64,000 nt of DNA. Origin: Sphingobium chungbukense. Lineage in GTDB: Bacteria; Pseudomonadota; Alphaproteobacteria; Sphingomonadales; Sphingomonadaceae. A program made the position numbers and the translations under genes. The DNA is taken from NCBI RefSeq assembly GCF_001005725.1, contig NZ_LBIC01000003.1:434001-498000 (forward strand). Direction: 5' to 3'. Shown here one piece after another: positions 1 to 8,037 of this stretch. The notes under the pieces are model-generated. The model had not been told where the DNA came from, did not search any database, and saw only the letters and a program-made list of their open reading frames with translations. Positions within the stretch are counted from its first letter, which is position 1. Every line of letters starts with the position of its first letter.

Positions 1-128
1 TAGGCAAGGCCATCAGACGGATTGCTCGATTCCGGGAAACAGAAATTCTCATAGAATTTGAGGACGGCACGCGGCTTTTTGTCGATAGCGCGACGCCTTT
101 GCAGCTATCTATTCAAGAGGCCGTATGA
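1..128 (+). CDS. C-terminal fragment of a hypothetical protein
   Basis: The window opens inside a reading frame: from base 3 there are 41 sense codons before the TGA at 126-128. The visible tail has a beta-rich, charged segment (RFRETEILIEFEDGTRLFV) and no membrane segment or cysteine. I do not recognise the family. The 5' part lies outside the window, so start, length and function cannot be stated. It could be a chance open frame, but codon use (GC at third positions, no rare stops) is compatible with a real gene. Confidence 0.4.
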   Translation, partial: GKAIRRIARFRETEILIEFEDGTRLFVDSATPLQLSIQEAV

Positions 129-188
129 AAGGTTTGAACGGCGACGACGGGTGGTTTGGCGATAGTCCGGTTTTGGAGGCGAATGGCG

Positions 189-560
189 CTATTCAACCAA
201 TTCTAAGCGCTCAGCTTGGATCATTGGTTTTCCCGTCGCACCGTTTGCGATGACCTGACCAGACAAACGCACCTTTTGCTCGATAAACCCGTTTTTGTCA
301 GGGCGAGAGGTATGAACAATTCTGTCATACGCCCCATCGACGGCTTCATTGGCTGCGGCAAAATCGGTTGTTCCGGGGCACTGATCGGAGGTGAGATAGG
401 CGCCGCATTCGATGCAACCCTGCTCAGCATAGGCATGAAGTATCGCTGTGCCTTCCACCTGATCGCCGACCGATACAGTCCAGCACCGATCCGCAGCGAT
501 TTTTATCGGTCCTGATCCGCAAGATGTTAAAGCGATGAAGGGGAAAAGGAATGTCCGCAT
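189..560 (-). CDS. Small cysteine-containing lipoprotein of unknown function
   Basis: This 123-residue protein starts with a short positively charged, hydrophobic leader ending in the lipobox LTSC (residues 11-14), so it is probably lipidated at Cys14. The mature part has four further cysteines (CW, GCIEC, QC), which could form disulfides in the periplasm, and ends in a strand-rich segment. No family is recognised. It converges with the partial gene at the window edge and is divergent from the TonB-like gene at 733. No strong Shine-Dalgarno precedes the ATG. An open frame lies on the opposite strand (216-515), but it lacks a leader and has worse codon use. Confidence 0.6.
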   Translation of the reverse strand: MRTFLFPFIALTSCGSGPIKIAADRCWTVSVGDQVEGTAILHAYAEQGCIECGAYLTSDQCPGTTDFAAANEAVDGAYDRIVHTSRPDKNGFIEQKVRLSGQVIANGATGKPMIQAERLELVE

Positions 561-732
561 CTAGGCATTTTCACACCATGCCTAAAAGTCTGCAAGTGGT
601 CGAATTCGCTCGGCGGTTCATCTCTTTGACTGTTAGCGTCAGAAGTTAAGGGAATGCTGCTGAGTTGACACTCCCCTGCCAGCAGGCCCACAGGAAATAA
701 ATACCAAGTTGTTGTCGGGGTAGAATTTGGCC

Positions 733-1128
733 ATGAAAAAAACATTCGCGACGTCGGTTTCGGCCCTCTGGCTCGCCGCCATGCCGATCTCAGCTTCGGA
801 TATGCCGACAGGCGCGAAGATAATTCCTTTATCAGAAATCGATCGAAGCAAGCCAATACCTCGCGCGAGCCCGGCTTCTTGGATCACACCCGAGGATAGC
901 AATCTGTTTCCGCGCTTTGGTAGCGTTAATGGAACGACCAAGTACACGCTCCATATAGACGCAGAGGGAAAAGTTGTCCGGTGTGAGGTGACATCAAGCG
1001 ATGCCCCTCAAGAATGGAATGCGATCGCATGCAACCTTCTGTCTACACGTGCTCGCTTTTTGCCCGCTTTAGGCCCAAACGGGCAACTCATAGCCGGTAA
1101 ATTCTCGAACAAGATCAAATGGCGATAG
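733..1128 (+). CDS. Secreted protein with TonB C-terminal-like domain
   Basis: The 131-residue product has a signal peptide (MKKTFATSVSALWLAAMPISA, cut near residue 22) and a C-terminal half typical of the TonB C-terminal fold (pattern YTLHIDAEGKVVRCEV ... FLPALGPNGQ ... W at the end). Only this domain is present; there is no N-terminal membrane anchor or Pro-rich spacer as in true TonB. Such stand-alone periplasmic TonB_C proteins are common in sphingomonads and their role is not established. The ATG at 733 is preferred to the in-frame TTG two codons upstream because it gives a canonical signal peptide. Confidence 0.75.
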   Translation: MKKTFATSVSALWLAAMPISASDMPTGAKIIPLSEIDRSKPIPRASPASWITPEDSNLFPRFGSVNGTTKYTLHIDAEGKVVRCEVTSSDAPQEWNAIACNLLSTRARFLPALGPNGQLIAGKFSNKIKWR

Positions 1129-1246
1129 TCCCTTACGCTACTAGAATAGTAACTTTTGACCTTCTGCCGCTGCGCCTGAACGTCCGCAATCAGGAACGCG
1201 CTGCGAAAGACTGAACGTCCTCGAATGGTCGAAACCCGTCGACCGA

Positions 1247-1891
1247 TCAGGCCAATTTCCGCGCCCGCTCCCGCCAGGCCTCGGCCAGCACGGACATCCC
1301 GGCCAGCGCGCGCACCGCATCCGGCTCGCCCTTGTGCCCGCCCCCGATCAGCAACCGGAACACCCGCGCGATCGACCAATCCGGCAAGGGCCGCTCCAGC
1401 AGGTCCATCCGCATCCCGGCCTCCGCCTCACCCTCGCGGACCACGCGAACATAAATGCCGCACCGCGCCGTCTTCACGATCGTCGCCATGACATCCCGCG
1501 CGCCGAAGCGATGGTCGAGCTTCCAGCAGGGCTGCCGCCCATGGCTCACCTCGACCACCGCGCTGCCCAGGGAGAAGCGATCGCCCAGGCAAATCTCCTC
1601 CTCGGTCATTCCGCGCGATGCGATATTCTCGCCAAAGGCCCCCGGCGCATCGAGCAGCGGATGCCCCGGTTTCCGCTCGCGCCACCAGGCATAATGATCC
1701 TGCGGATAGAGATGGATGGCTTTGTCCCAGCCGCCATGGTGCAGGCTGTCCGCCACCGCATCGCCCGCAAGGCCGAGCCAGCCGATCCGCACCGGCCCTT
1801 CGACCGGTTTCTTGGCGATGGCGCTATAGTCCCCATCGCGAAAGGGGACGGGCGTGCCGGTCAGCAAGGCATCGACGGTCATGGATATCAT
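1247..1891 (-). CDS. MOSC domain-containing protein (YiiM-like)
   Basis: A protein of about 214 residues with the MOSC (molybdenum cofactor sulfurase C-terminal) fold. The core contains the DSLHHGGWDKAIHLYP segment, the GENI motif, and the conserved cysteine of the family in GRQPCWKLDHRFG, which would be the sulfur- or metal-carrying residue. The tail (ARVFRLLIGG...) resembles the 3-alpha extension of YiiM. The exact substrate is unknown; YiiM-type proteins of enterobacteria reduce N-hydroxylated purines. Three ATGs lie close together (1897, 1891, 1882). 1891 has the best spacing, 8 nt, to the GGGAGG sequence upstream. Confidence 0.85.
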   Translation of the reverse strand: MISMTVDALLTGTPVPFRDGDYSAIAKKPVEGPVRIGWLGLAGDAVADSLHHGGWDKAIHLYPQDHYAWWRERKPGHPLLDAPGAFGENIASRGMTEEEICLGDRFSLGSAVVEVSHGRQPCWKLDHRFGARDVMATIVKTARCGIYVRVVREGEAEAGMRMDLLERPLPDWSIARVFRLLIGGGHKGEPDAVRALAGMSVLAEAWRERARKLA

Positions 1892-1954
1892 GGTCATGAC
1901 CTCCCTTGCCACGAAGGCGGGCCATTGACCAAGTCCAGTGGAATGAAAGCGGCT

Positions 1955-2173
1955 TCAGGCCGGGGACAATTCGGACTCCAGCTTCAGCACCTCGCTGCCG
2001 CTGTCGGTCGTCACCAAATAGGCCGGATTGCGGCTGGACCCGTTGCGACGGATCAGCGCACCCTCAATGGTCCGTTCGACATGCCGGTCGAACCGTTCCG
2101 CGCCCCTTCCGCGGCCGACGCCCTGCCCCCAATTCCATTTGACCCTCGCTCCTTTGCGAAAGCTTTCGGTCAT
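1955..2173 (-). CDS. HVA1-type TUDOR domain protein (DUF2945 family)
   Basis: This 72-residue cytoplasmic protein has the pattern of the small hypervirulence-associated TUDOR family: KGARVKWNWGQG near the N-terminus, a central GxRHVERTIEG-like segment and a final YLVTTDSGSEVLKLESEL strand. It is basic at the start and acidic at the end. Its molecular function is unknown. An AGGAG lies about 11 nt before the ATG at 2173; the preceding codon is TTG. It stands alone between the MOSC gene and the divergent glycosyltransferase. Confidence 0.75.
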   Translation of the reverse strand: MTESFRKGARVKWNWGQGVGRGRGAERFDRHVERTIEGALIRRNGSSRNPAYLVTTDSGSEVLKLESELSPA

Positions 2174-2296
2174 CAAGCATTCTCTCCTGTAGGGAACAAC
2201 CGCGCCGGCCGGCCATCATTGCTGCCGATACGCAAAAATCCCGAATAGCTTCGCGGTTCCCTTGGGTTTTGCGATTGTCTGCGTTAAGGGCGGCGG

Positions 2297-3475
2297 ATGG
2301 ATGTTAAGGGCCTTCGCGTCGCGCTCTTCAGCGGCAATTACAATTATGTCCGCGATGGCGCGAACCAAGCGCTCAATCGCTTCGTCGGCTATCTGCTGCG
2401 GCAGGGTGCGGCCGTACGCGTCTATTCCGCCACCACCGACACCCCGGCGTTCGAACCGACCGGCGATCTTGTCAGCGCGCCTTCGATTTCCGTCCCTGGC
2501 CGCCGCGAATACAGGATTCCCTACCGTATGTCGGGCGCCGTGCGCCGCGACCTCGCTGCGTTTCGTCCCAATCTGGTCCATGTTTCCAGCCCCGATCCGC
2601 TTGGCCATCGCGCCGTTGCCTGGGCACGCAAACACGGGCTTCCCGCCGTCGCATCGGTCCATACGCGCTTCGAAACCTATCCGCGCTATTACGGCCTCGC
2701 CTTTCTGGAGCCGGCGATCGAATCGCTGCTCCGCCGCTTCTACCGCCGCTGCGACGCCATCGTCGCACCGTCCGATTCGATGGCGCAACTGCTGCGGGAA
2801 CAGCGGATGAGCTATGATGTCGGCATCTGGACCCGCGGCATAGACCGGGACATATTCAATCCAGGCCGCCGCGACACGAACTGGCGCCAGTCGCTCGGCA
2901 TAGCGGATGACGAACCGGTGATCGGCTTCATCGGCCGGCTGGTGATGGAAAAGGGCCTCGACGTCTTTTCCGACACGATCGACCATCTGACCGCGAAAAA
3001 TGTACGCCACAAGGTACTGATCGTCGGCGAAGGCCCCGCGCGGGAATGGTTCGAGAACCGCCTGCCGAACGCCGTCTTCACCGGTTTCCAGAAAGGCCCC
3101 GATCTCGGCCGCGCGGTCGCCAGCATGGATATGCTGTTCAACCCCAGCGTCACCGAAACCTTCGGCAATGTGACGCTGGAGGCCATGGCCTGCGGCCTCC
3201 CCACCGTCGCCGCCCGCGCCACCGGCAGCGAGAGCCTGGTTTCCGAAGGCGTCACCGGCCGCCTTATCCGCCCCGGCGCGATCACCGCCTTCGCCGACGC
3301 CCTGACCGCCTATTGCACCAACCCGGCCGCCCGCGCCGCCGCCGGCGCAGCAGCCATGGCGGAGGCGGATCATTATGGCTGGGATCAGGTGAACCAGGCA
3401 CTGGTCGACACCTATGTGCGCGTGATCCGCCAGCGCGAACATGGCGCGATCGTGCGCTCGAGTCCTGTTCCCTGA
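2297..3475 (+). CDS. GT4-family glycosyltransferase (GDP-mannose-dependent mannosyltransferase-like)
   Basis: The 392-residue enzyme has the two Rossmann halves of the GT-B fold. The N-terminal half starts with LRVALFSGNYNYVRDGANQ and carries the HVSSPDPLGHRAV and VASVHTRFETYPRYYG motifs. The C-terminal half shows VIGFIGRLVMEKGLDVF and the nucleotide-sugar-binding E-x7-E motif in TETFGNVTLEAMACGLP. This is the pattern of GT4 retaining transferases of the MgtA / PimB-like group, which attach mannose or glucose to lipids. The acceptor cannot be deduced. It is 28 nt upstream of rarA on the same strand and could be co-transcribed. Confidence 0.85.
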   Translation: MDVKGLRVALFSGNYNYVRDGANQALNRFVGYLLRQGAAVRVYSATTDTPAFEPTGDLVSAPSISVPGRREYRIPYRMSGAVRRDLAAFRPNLVHVSSPDPLGHRAVAWARKHGLPAVASVHTRFETYPRYYGLAFLEPAIESLLRRFYRRCDAIVAPSDSMAQLLREQRMSYDVGIWTRGIDRDIFNPGRRDTNWRQSLGIADDEPVIGFIGRLVMEKGLDVFSDTIDHLTAKNVRHKVLIVGEGPAREWFENRLPNAVFTGFQKGPDLGRAVASMDMLFNPSVTETFGNVTLEAMACGLPTVAARATGSESLVSEGVTGRLIRPGAITAFADALTAYCTNPAARAAAGAAAMAEADHYGWDQVNQALVDTYVRVIRQREHGAIVRSSPVP

Positions 3476-3503
3476 AAGCAAATCCAACCCTATATCGCGG
3501 GTG

Positions 3504-4817
3504 ATGGCTGACCTTTTCGCTCCCGACGACCTGCCTGCATCCACCCCGGCCGATGCCCCGCTCGCGGACAAGCTGCGCCCGCACGCGCTGGCCGACGTCG
3601 TCGGGCAGGATCATCTGACCGGTCCCGAAGGCGCGATCGGCCGCATGGTCGCGGCAGGACGCCTTTCCTCGATCATCCTCTGGGGCCCGCCGGGCACGGG
3701 CAAGACCACCATTGCCCGCCTGCTCGCGGATGCCGTGGGCATGCGCTTCGAGCCGATCTCCGCCGTCTTCTCCGGCGTCGCGGACCTCAAGAAGGTCTTC
3801 GCCACTGCCAGGGAACATGCCCGGCGTGGCGAGAAGACCCTGCTCTTCGTGGATGAAATCCACCGCTTCAACCGCGCCCAGCAGGACAGTTTCCTGCCCT
3901 TCGTAGAGGACGGTACCGTCACCCTGGTCGGCGCGACCACGGAGAATCCCAGTTTCGAACTCAATGCCGCGCTTCTTTCCCGCGCGCAGGTGCTGATCCT
4001 GCGCCGGTTGGATGCGAGCGCCCTCGAACAATTGCTCGACCGCGCCGAAGCCCTGACCGGCCGCCCCCTGCCCCTTGATCCGGCTGCCCGCGAAGCCCTG
4101 CTCGCCAGCGCGGACGGCGACGGCCGCTTCCTGCTCAACCAGGTCGAAACCCTCTATTCCATCGACATTCCCGAACCGCTCGATCCGGCGGGCCTTTCCG
4201 CCCTGCTGCACCGCCGCGTCGCGGTCTACGACAAGGATCGGGAGGGCCATTACAACCTCATCTCCGCGCTGCACAAAAGCCTGCGCGGCTCGGATCCTCA
4301 GGCGGCACTCTATTATCTCGCCCGCATGCTGACGGCGGGCGAGGAACCGCTTTACGTCCTGCGCCGCCTTGTCCGCTTCGCCGTGGAGGATATCGGCCTC
4401 GCCGACCCGCAGGCCGTCGTCCAATGCCTCGCCGCCAAGGATACATATGAATTTCTCGGCTCTCCCGAAGGCGAACTCGCCATCGTCCAGGCCTGCCTCT
4501 ACTGCGCCACCGCGCCCAAATCCAACGCCGCCTACAGCGCCATGAAGTCCGCCTGGAAATCCGCCCGCGAGACGGGCTCGCTGATGCCGCCGCAGAATAT
4601 CCTGAACGCTCCGACCAAGCTCATGAAGACGATCGGCTATGGCAAGGGCTATCAGTACGACCATGACGCTGCCGAAGGCTTTTCCGGCGACGATTACTGG
4701 CCGCAGGAGATGCAGCCCCAGACCTTCTATTCTCCCACCGAACGCGGTTTCGAAGCGCGCATCGCCGAACGTCTGGCCTATTGGGACCGCCTGAGAGCCG
4801 AACGCAGCGGGAAATGA
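3504..4817 (+). CDS. rarA: Replication-associated recombination protein A (AAA+ ATPase RarA/MgsA)
   Basis: A 437-residue AAA+ ATPase related to clamp loaders. It has Walker A (WGPPGTGKTT), Walker B (LLFVDEIHRFN) with the RarA-specific HRFN, sensor 1 (GATTENPSFELN) and the C-terminal MgsA helical tetramerisation domain (PKSNAAYSAMKSAW, MPPQNILNAPTKLMK). RarA acts at stalled replication forks with SSB and RecA. The ATG at 3504 gives the usual short leader before the LADKLRP segment. The next gene begins inside its stop codon (ATGA overlap), so the two are translationally coupled. Confidence 0.95.
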   Translation: MADLFAPDDLPASTPADAPLADKLRPHALADVVGQDHLTGPEGAIGRMVAAGRLSSIILWGPPGTGKTTIARLLADAVGMRFEPISAVFSGVADLKKVFATAREHARRGEKTLLFVDEIHRFNRAQQDSFLPFVEDGTVTLVGATTENPSFELNAALLSRAQVLILRRLDASALEQLLDRAEALTGRPLPLDPAAREALLASADGDGRFLLNQVETLYSIDIPEPLDPAGLSALLHRRVAVYDKDREGHYNLISALHKSLRGSDPQAALYYLARMLTAGEEPLYVLRRLVRFAVEDIGLADPQAVVQCLAAKDTYEFLGSPEGELAIVQACLYCATAPKSNAAYSAMKSAWKSARETGSLMPPQNILNAPTKLMKTIGYGKGYQYDHDAAEGFSGDDYWPQEMQPQTFYSPTERGFEARIAERLAYWDRLRAERSGK

Positions 4818-5674
4818 CGCCGCGCTTCACCCGCTACGCCGTCATCGATTGGTCCGGCGCCAAGGGTTCGCGCCACAAGGGCATAGCCGTCGCCCTTTGC
4901 GAAGCCGGAGCCGCGGTTCCCACGCTCCAGCAACCGAAGGGCGGCGGCTTCTGGTCGCGCCGCGCCGTCGCGGACTGGCTGATCCGGACCGCGCGCGAAG
5001 CGCCCACCCTCTTCGGCTTCGATTTCAGCTTTGCCCCGCCCTATATCGCGCGGCAGAGCTACCTTCCCGGCGACGAAGTGCCGACCGCCGGCCCCGCCTT
5101 CTGGGCCTATGTCGACAGCGTCTGCCAGGATGAGGATCTGGGCGCCGCCAGCCTGCTGGAACATACCCACCGCCGTCATTTCTATTTCGGCAAGGCGGAC
5201 GGCATCAAGGCCGACTATATGCACAACCGCGCCTGCGAAGGCCATTACAATGGGCAAGGCGGCGGCAAACCCTCCACCGTCTATGACGCGATCGGCGCGG
5301 CGCAGGTTGCCAAGGCGAGTTTCGCGGGAATGCGCCTGCTCCATCATGTCCACACCCATGTCCCGGTCTGGCCCTTCGACCCGCCGCCCAAAACCGGCTC
5401 GCTGGTCGTCGAAATCTACACCAGCATAGCCGCCCGCGCCGCCGGCCGGCCCAAGGGCAAGGCCAAGATGCGCGACCTGGCGGCGCTCAACGACGCCCTG
5501 ATCGCGGTCGAATCGCAACCGCATGTCGGCCTGCCGCCGGACGATCACGGCGCGGATGCGATCCTCACCGCCGCCTGGCTCCGCCGCGCCGCGCCGCGCC
5601 CCAGCCTGTGGAACCCCGCGCCCCTCGATGAAAAAATCGCGGCAACAGAGGGCTGGACGTTCGGCATCATCTGA
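4814..5674 (+). CDS. Conserved protein with DUF429-like (RNase H-fold) features
   Basis: The 286-residue protein starts VIDWSGAKGSRHKGIAVALC, the short acidic first strand seen in DUF429-like RNase H-fold proteins. It carries the later segment FGFDFSFAPPYIAR and ends with DDHGADAILTAAWLRR, where the aspartates could bind metal. No nuclease activity is known for the group. It has no signal peptide. Its ATG overlaps the rarA stop by four bases. The fold assignment is by pattern only; a conserved hypothetical is the safe label. Confidence 0.75.
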   Translation: MTPRFTRYAVIDWSGAKGSRHKGIAVALCEAGAAVPTLQQPKGGGFWSRRAVADWLIRTAREAPTLFGFDFSFAPPYIARQSYLPGDEVPTAGPAFWAYVDSVCQDEDLGAASLLEHTHRRHFYFGKADGIKADYMHNRACEGHYNGQGGGKPSTVYDAIGAAQVAKASFAGMRLLHHVHTHVPVWPFDPPPKTGSLVVEIYTSIAARAAGRPKGKAKMRDLAALNDALIAVESQPHVGLPPDDHGADAILTAAWLRRAAPRPSLWNPAPLDEKIAATEGWTFGII

Positions 5675-5703
5675 TAGTAAGGCGCTCCCCACCAGAATGA
5701 TGG

Positions 5704-5778
<75 letters not shown>

Positions 5779-5826
5779 TGCGTTTCCCATATTTGCAGCA
5801 GGGTGATCTTCCCCTAAAGTCACAGC

Positions 5827-6207
5827 ATGGCACTTCAACGCCTGAAAAGCTGGGCGCGGGAACTGAAGGTCGACATCATCGCGCTGTGGATCGCCGCCCG
5901 CGCCAGCCGCACGCCCCTGACCGCCAAACTCGTCGCCGCCGGCGTCGCGGGCTATGCGCTCAGCCCGGTCGACCTTATCCCGGACTTTGTCCCGATCCTG
6001 GGCTATCTGGACGACCTGATCGTCCTTCCCCTGGGCATCATGCTGGCGATCCACCTCATCCCGCCCGCGTTGATGGCCGATTTCCGCACGCAAGCGCAGG
6101 ACATGACGGACCGGCCGAAAAGCCGGATCGCCATGACGCTGATCGTCCTGCTGTGGCTGGGCCTGACGCTTCTGGTCGGCCTTTGGGCACTGCGCCGCTT
6201 CGCTTGA
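5827..6207 (+). CDS. YkvA family membrane protein (DUF1232)
   Basis: A 126-residue inner membrane protein. Its DUF1232 core reads YALSPVDLIPDFVPILGYLD, the signature of the YkvA family, followed by a hydrophobic segment (LIVLPLGIMLAIHLIP). A second membrane segment near the C-terminus (IAMTLIVLLWLGLTLLVGLW) ends with a short basic tail. Function unknown. It starts 48 bases after the tRNA and is followed by a bidirectional terminator-like hairpin. Confidence 0.85.
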   Translation: MALQRLKSWARELKVDIIALWIAARASRTPLTAKLVAAGVAGYALSPVDLIPDFVPILGYLDDLIVLPLGIMLAIHLIPPALMADFRTQAQDMTDRPKSRIAMTLIVLLWLGLTLLVGLWALRRFA

Positions 6208-6223
6208 CGCCCCAACGCAAAAT

Positions 6224-6249
6224 GGGGGCCGGCATTTCTGCCGGTCCCC
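6224..6249. terminator. Hairpin between convergent genes, likely bidirectional terminator
   Basis: The stem GGGGGCCGGCA / TGCCGGTCCCC (one G-T wobble) has a TTTC loop. On the minus strand it is followed by ATTTTGC, a weak U tract; on the plus strand there is none. It lies 17 bases after the DUF1232 stop, so it can end that transcript or a minus-strand transcript entering from 6670. Confidence 0.55.
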
Positions 6250-6677
6250 ACTTCCGTCGTGTCTCTCGATCCGCTTCTCTTTCAAGATGCGATCATCGGA
6301 CTCGGCGCGCGATAGGTCCGCCTCAAAGGCTTTGCTATCGTGTCGGCTCCGTTTGCCCGGCCGGTCGGCCGTTCTCCCGCAGCCTGTCCTCTCTATTCGA
6401 TACCCGACGTTCACTTTCGCGCGTGCACGGCATCGTCTATTGAGAACCATCGGATTTCCGCATTTTCCTTCCGGTCCATGCTTCTTTCCCGACGCTCGAA
6501 AAGTTCTTCAAGTCACTGATTTCTCACTGACTTTGGCATCCAGATTTCTCTGTCTCCCGTTCTTTCCGATAAGAGAATGCTCTCACCAAAAGCGAGTCGT
6601 TCAAAGCGGAATCTTGCCCTCCTAAGACGGCCTCCCCCTAAAGCTGTGGATAAATGTGGATAATTTTTCCATGAGGT
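6250..6677. other. 430-base gene-free region, pyrimidine-rich on the plus strand
   Basis: No convincing coding frame is present. The plus strand is rich in C and T, and GC content is visibly lower than in the flanks. Near its right edge are two consensus DnaA boxes in direct orientation. Read on the minus strand, it is a purine-rich sequence that would end at the 6224-6249 hairpin, so an untranslated transcript is possible but not demonstrated. No tRNA, tmRNA, RNase P or SRP signature was found in it. Confidence 0.4.
6645..6663 (-). promoter_or_regulatory. Two tandem consensus DnaA boxes
   Basis: TTATCCACA (the perfect DnaA box) occurs twice on the minus strand, at 6655-6663 and 6645-6653, with starts 10 bases apart and so on the same helix face. 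They lie just downstream of the DUF985 cupin stop codon. The normal origin neighbours (hemE, maf, aroE, dnaA) are absent, so this is more likely a DnaA-titrating or DnaA-regulated site than oriC. Confidence 0.5.
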
Positions 6678-7118
6678 TCAGTCGGCCGGCGACCACCCCT
6701 CCGGCGCCAGCGTAAAACCCGAAAATTCAAAGCCGGGGACCACGGTGCAACTTACGAGGGTCCAGCCTCCCATGGGGCGCGCCGATTGCCAATGATGCGC
6801 CGGGACCAGCCCCTGGGGCCGCTGCCCGGCGATCACATCACCGCCCAGCAGCCACTCCCGCACCGGACCGCCCTCTTCGGCGACGGAAAGGATCAGCGGC
6901 ACACCGGCGTGCCAGAACCAATGCTCGTCGGCGTCGACCCGATGCCAATGCGACTGCTGGTGCGCTTCCAGCAGGAAATAGATCGCCGTTCCGGATGCGC
7001 GCGTGCCCGGCCCGGCGTCCGCCCGCCAGGTCTCCCGATACCATCCCCCTTCCGGATGGGGTGACAGGTCGAGAGACCGGATCAACGCCCTTGCCGCCGC
7101 TTCATCCTGCCCGATCAT
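6678..7118 (-). CDS. Cupin domain protein of the DUF985 family
   Basis: The 146-residue protein matches the DUF985 cupin pattern. It begins with an ALIRSLDLSPHPEGGWYRETW region, continues with TAIYFLLEAHQQSHWHRVDADEHW carrying the histidines and acidic residues that line the cupin barrel, and ends with a GWTLVSCTVVPGFEFSGF strand pair. The family is thought to bind sugar or other small ligands; no reaction is assigned. It is monocistronic and divergent from the Gly-zipper gene at 7240. Confidence 0.85.
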   Translation of the reverse strand: MIGQDEAAARALIRSLDLSPHPEGGWYRETWRADAGPGTRASGTAIYFLLEAHQQSHWHRVDADEHWFWHAGVPLILSVAEEGGPVREWLLGGDVIAGQRPQGLVPAHHWQSARPMGGWTLVSCTVVPGFEFSGFTLAPEGWSPAD

Positions 7119-7239
7119 CGCTTCACCTCAAATTTTATCTATTCAAAAACAATAGGATGTGTCGTTGTCACAGGTTCATGCAACCTCGATCAATATGGGC
7201 GAGTTGAACGACCAAAGCACGTCTTTTGGAGGAGATAAA

Positions 7240-7542
7240 ATGCGCAAGACCCTTATGGCCCTGGCCGCCGTTTCCCTGGCCATCCCCGTTTCGATGGCTG
7301 TTCCCACGGACGGCGCGAATGCCCGCCGCCATTATGAATATCGCGAATGGCGCGGTCGCGACGGCCGCACCTATTGCCGCAAGTCCGATGGAACCACCGG
7401 CCTGATCGTCGGCGGCGTCGGCGGCGCCCTGGTGGGCCGCGCCATCGATACGCGTGGCGATCGCGCCACCGGCACGATCCTGGGCGCCGCGGGCGGCGCG
7501 CTGCTCGGCAAGGAAATCGACAGCAAGCGTCGCTGCCGCTAA
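7240..7542 (+). CDS. Glycine-zipper 2TM domain envelope protein
   Basis: The 100-residue product has a signal peptide (MRKTLMALAAVSLAIPVSMA), a short hydrophilic segment rich in Arg and Tyr with one Cys (TYCRKSDGTTG), then two glycine-zipper segments (GLIVGGVGGALVGRAI and GTILGAAGGALLGKEI) typical of the outer-membrane-associated PF05433 family. It ends in a basic Arg-Cys-Arg tail. Such proteins sit in or near the outer membrane. The ATG at 7240 follows a clear GGAGGAG Shine-Dalgarno. A strong terminator follows 17 bases after the stop. Confidence 0.85.
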   Translation: MRKTLMALAAVSLAIPVSMAVPTDGANARRHYEYREWRGRDGRTYCRKSDGTTGLIVGGVGGALVGRAIDTRGDRATGTILGAAGGALLGKEIDSKRRCR

Positions 7543-7559
7543 CACAAGAAATGAAAAAA

Positions 7560-7592
7560 GGGCGGCTTCCCGGTCGGGAGCCGCCCTTTTTT
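7560..7592. terminator. Strong bidirectional Rho-independent terminator
   Basis: The stem GGGCGGCTTCCCG / CGGGAGCCGCCC (7560-7586) is flanked by an A run on the left (7554-7559) and a T run on the right (7587-7592). It can end the plus-strand glycine-zipper gene and the minus-strand gene at 7613. Confidence 0.9.
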
Positions 7593-7612
7593 AACGGAAG
7601 CTTCCGAAAAGC

Positions 7613-7903
7613 TTATTCGGCGGAGGTTGCCGCGCCGCGGGCATCCTCGACCTTGAAGGTCACGGCCTGGCCACCCGAAACGCCCGAAACGCGGCCGTTC
7701 TTGACGGACAGGTTGAAGGCGACGGCGTCGGGGTAACGACGGCCGGAAATCACCTTGCCGGTCTTGGTGTCCTTGACGTCATACACATAGGTATAGCCTT
7801 CGTGCGTGAACTTCTGCTTGGCAGCCTCTTCGGCATGGGCCGGAGCGGTCGCGGCACCAGCGGCCAACAGGGCGGACAGGACAAACTTGGACAGCATTCG
7901 CAT
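7613..7903 (-). CDS. Small secreted protein of unknown function
   Basis: The 96-residue protein has a clear signal peptide (MRMLSKFVLSALLAAGAATAPAHA, cut after AHA) and a short, strand-rich mature part with the segments FTHEGYTYVYDVKDTKTG and GRVSGVSGGQAVTFKVEDA. It contains no cysteines. It is probably periplasmic. The family is not recognised. It shares the terminator at 7560-7592 with the convergent glycine-zipper gene. Confidence 0.75.
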   Translation of the reverse strand: MRMLSKFVLSALLAAGAATAPAHAEEAAKQKFTHEGYTYVYDVKDTKTGKVISGRRYPDAVAFNLSVKNGRVSGVSGGQAVTFKVEDARGAATSAE

Positions 7904-8037
7904 GGGTCAACTCCTTGTGAATGCCGATCAAACACCTCTGGAATATTCTTTTCTGTTGGGACCGATTTATGGTGCACTGCGGCAAAACGACAATCGCAAA
8001 CAAAGGCGAAACGATTGCATTTCCCGCAACCGCCTTC

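Noticed and set aside
6208..6677. Chromosome replication origin
   Set aside because: Two DnaA boxes are present, but the usual neighbours (hemE, maf, aroE, coaE, dnaA) and an obvious AT-rich unwinding element were not seen. I keep it as a DnaA site only.
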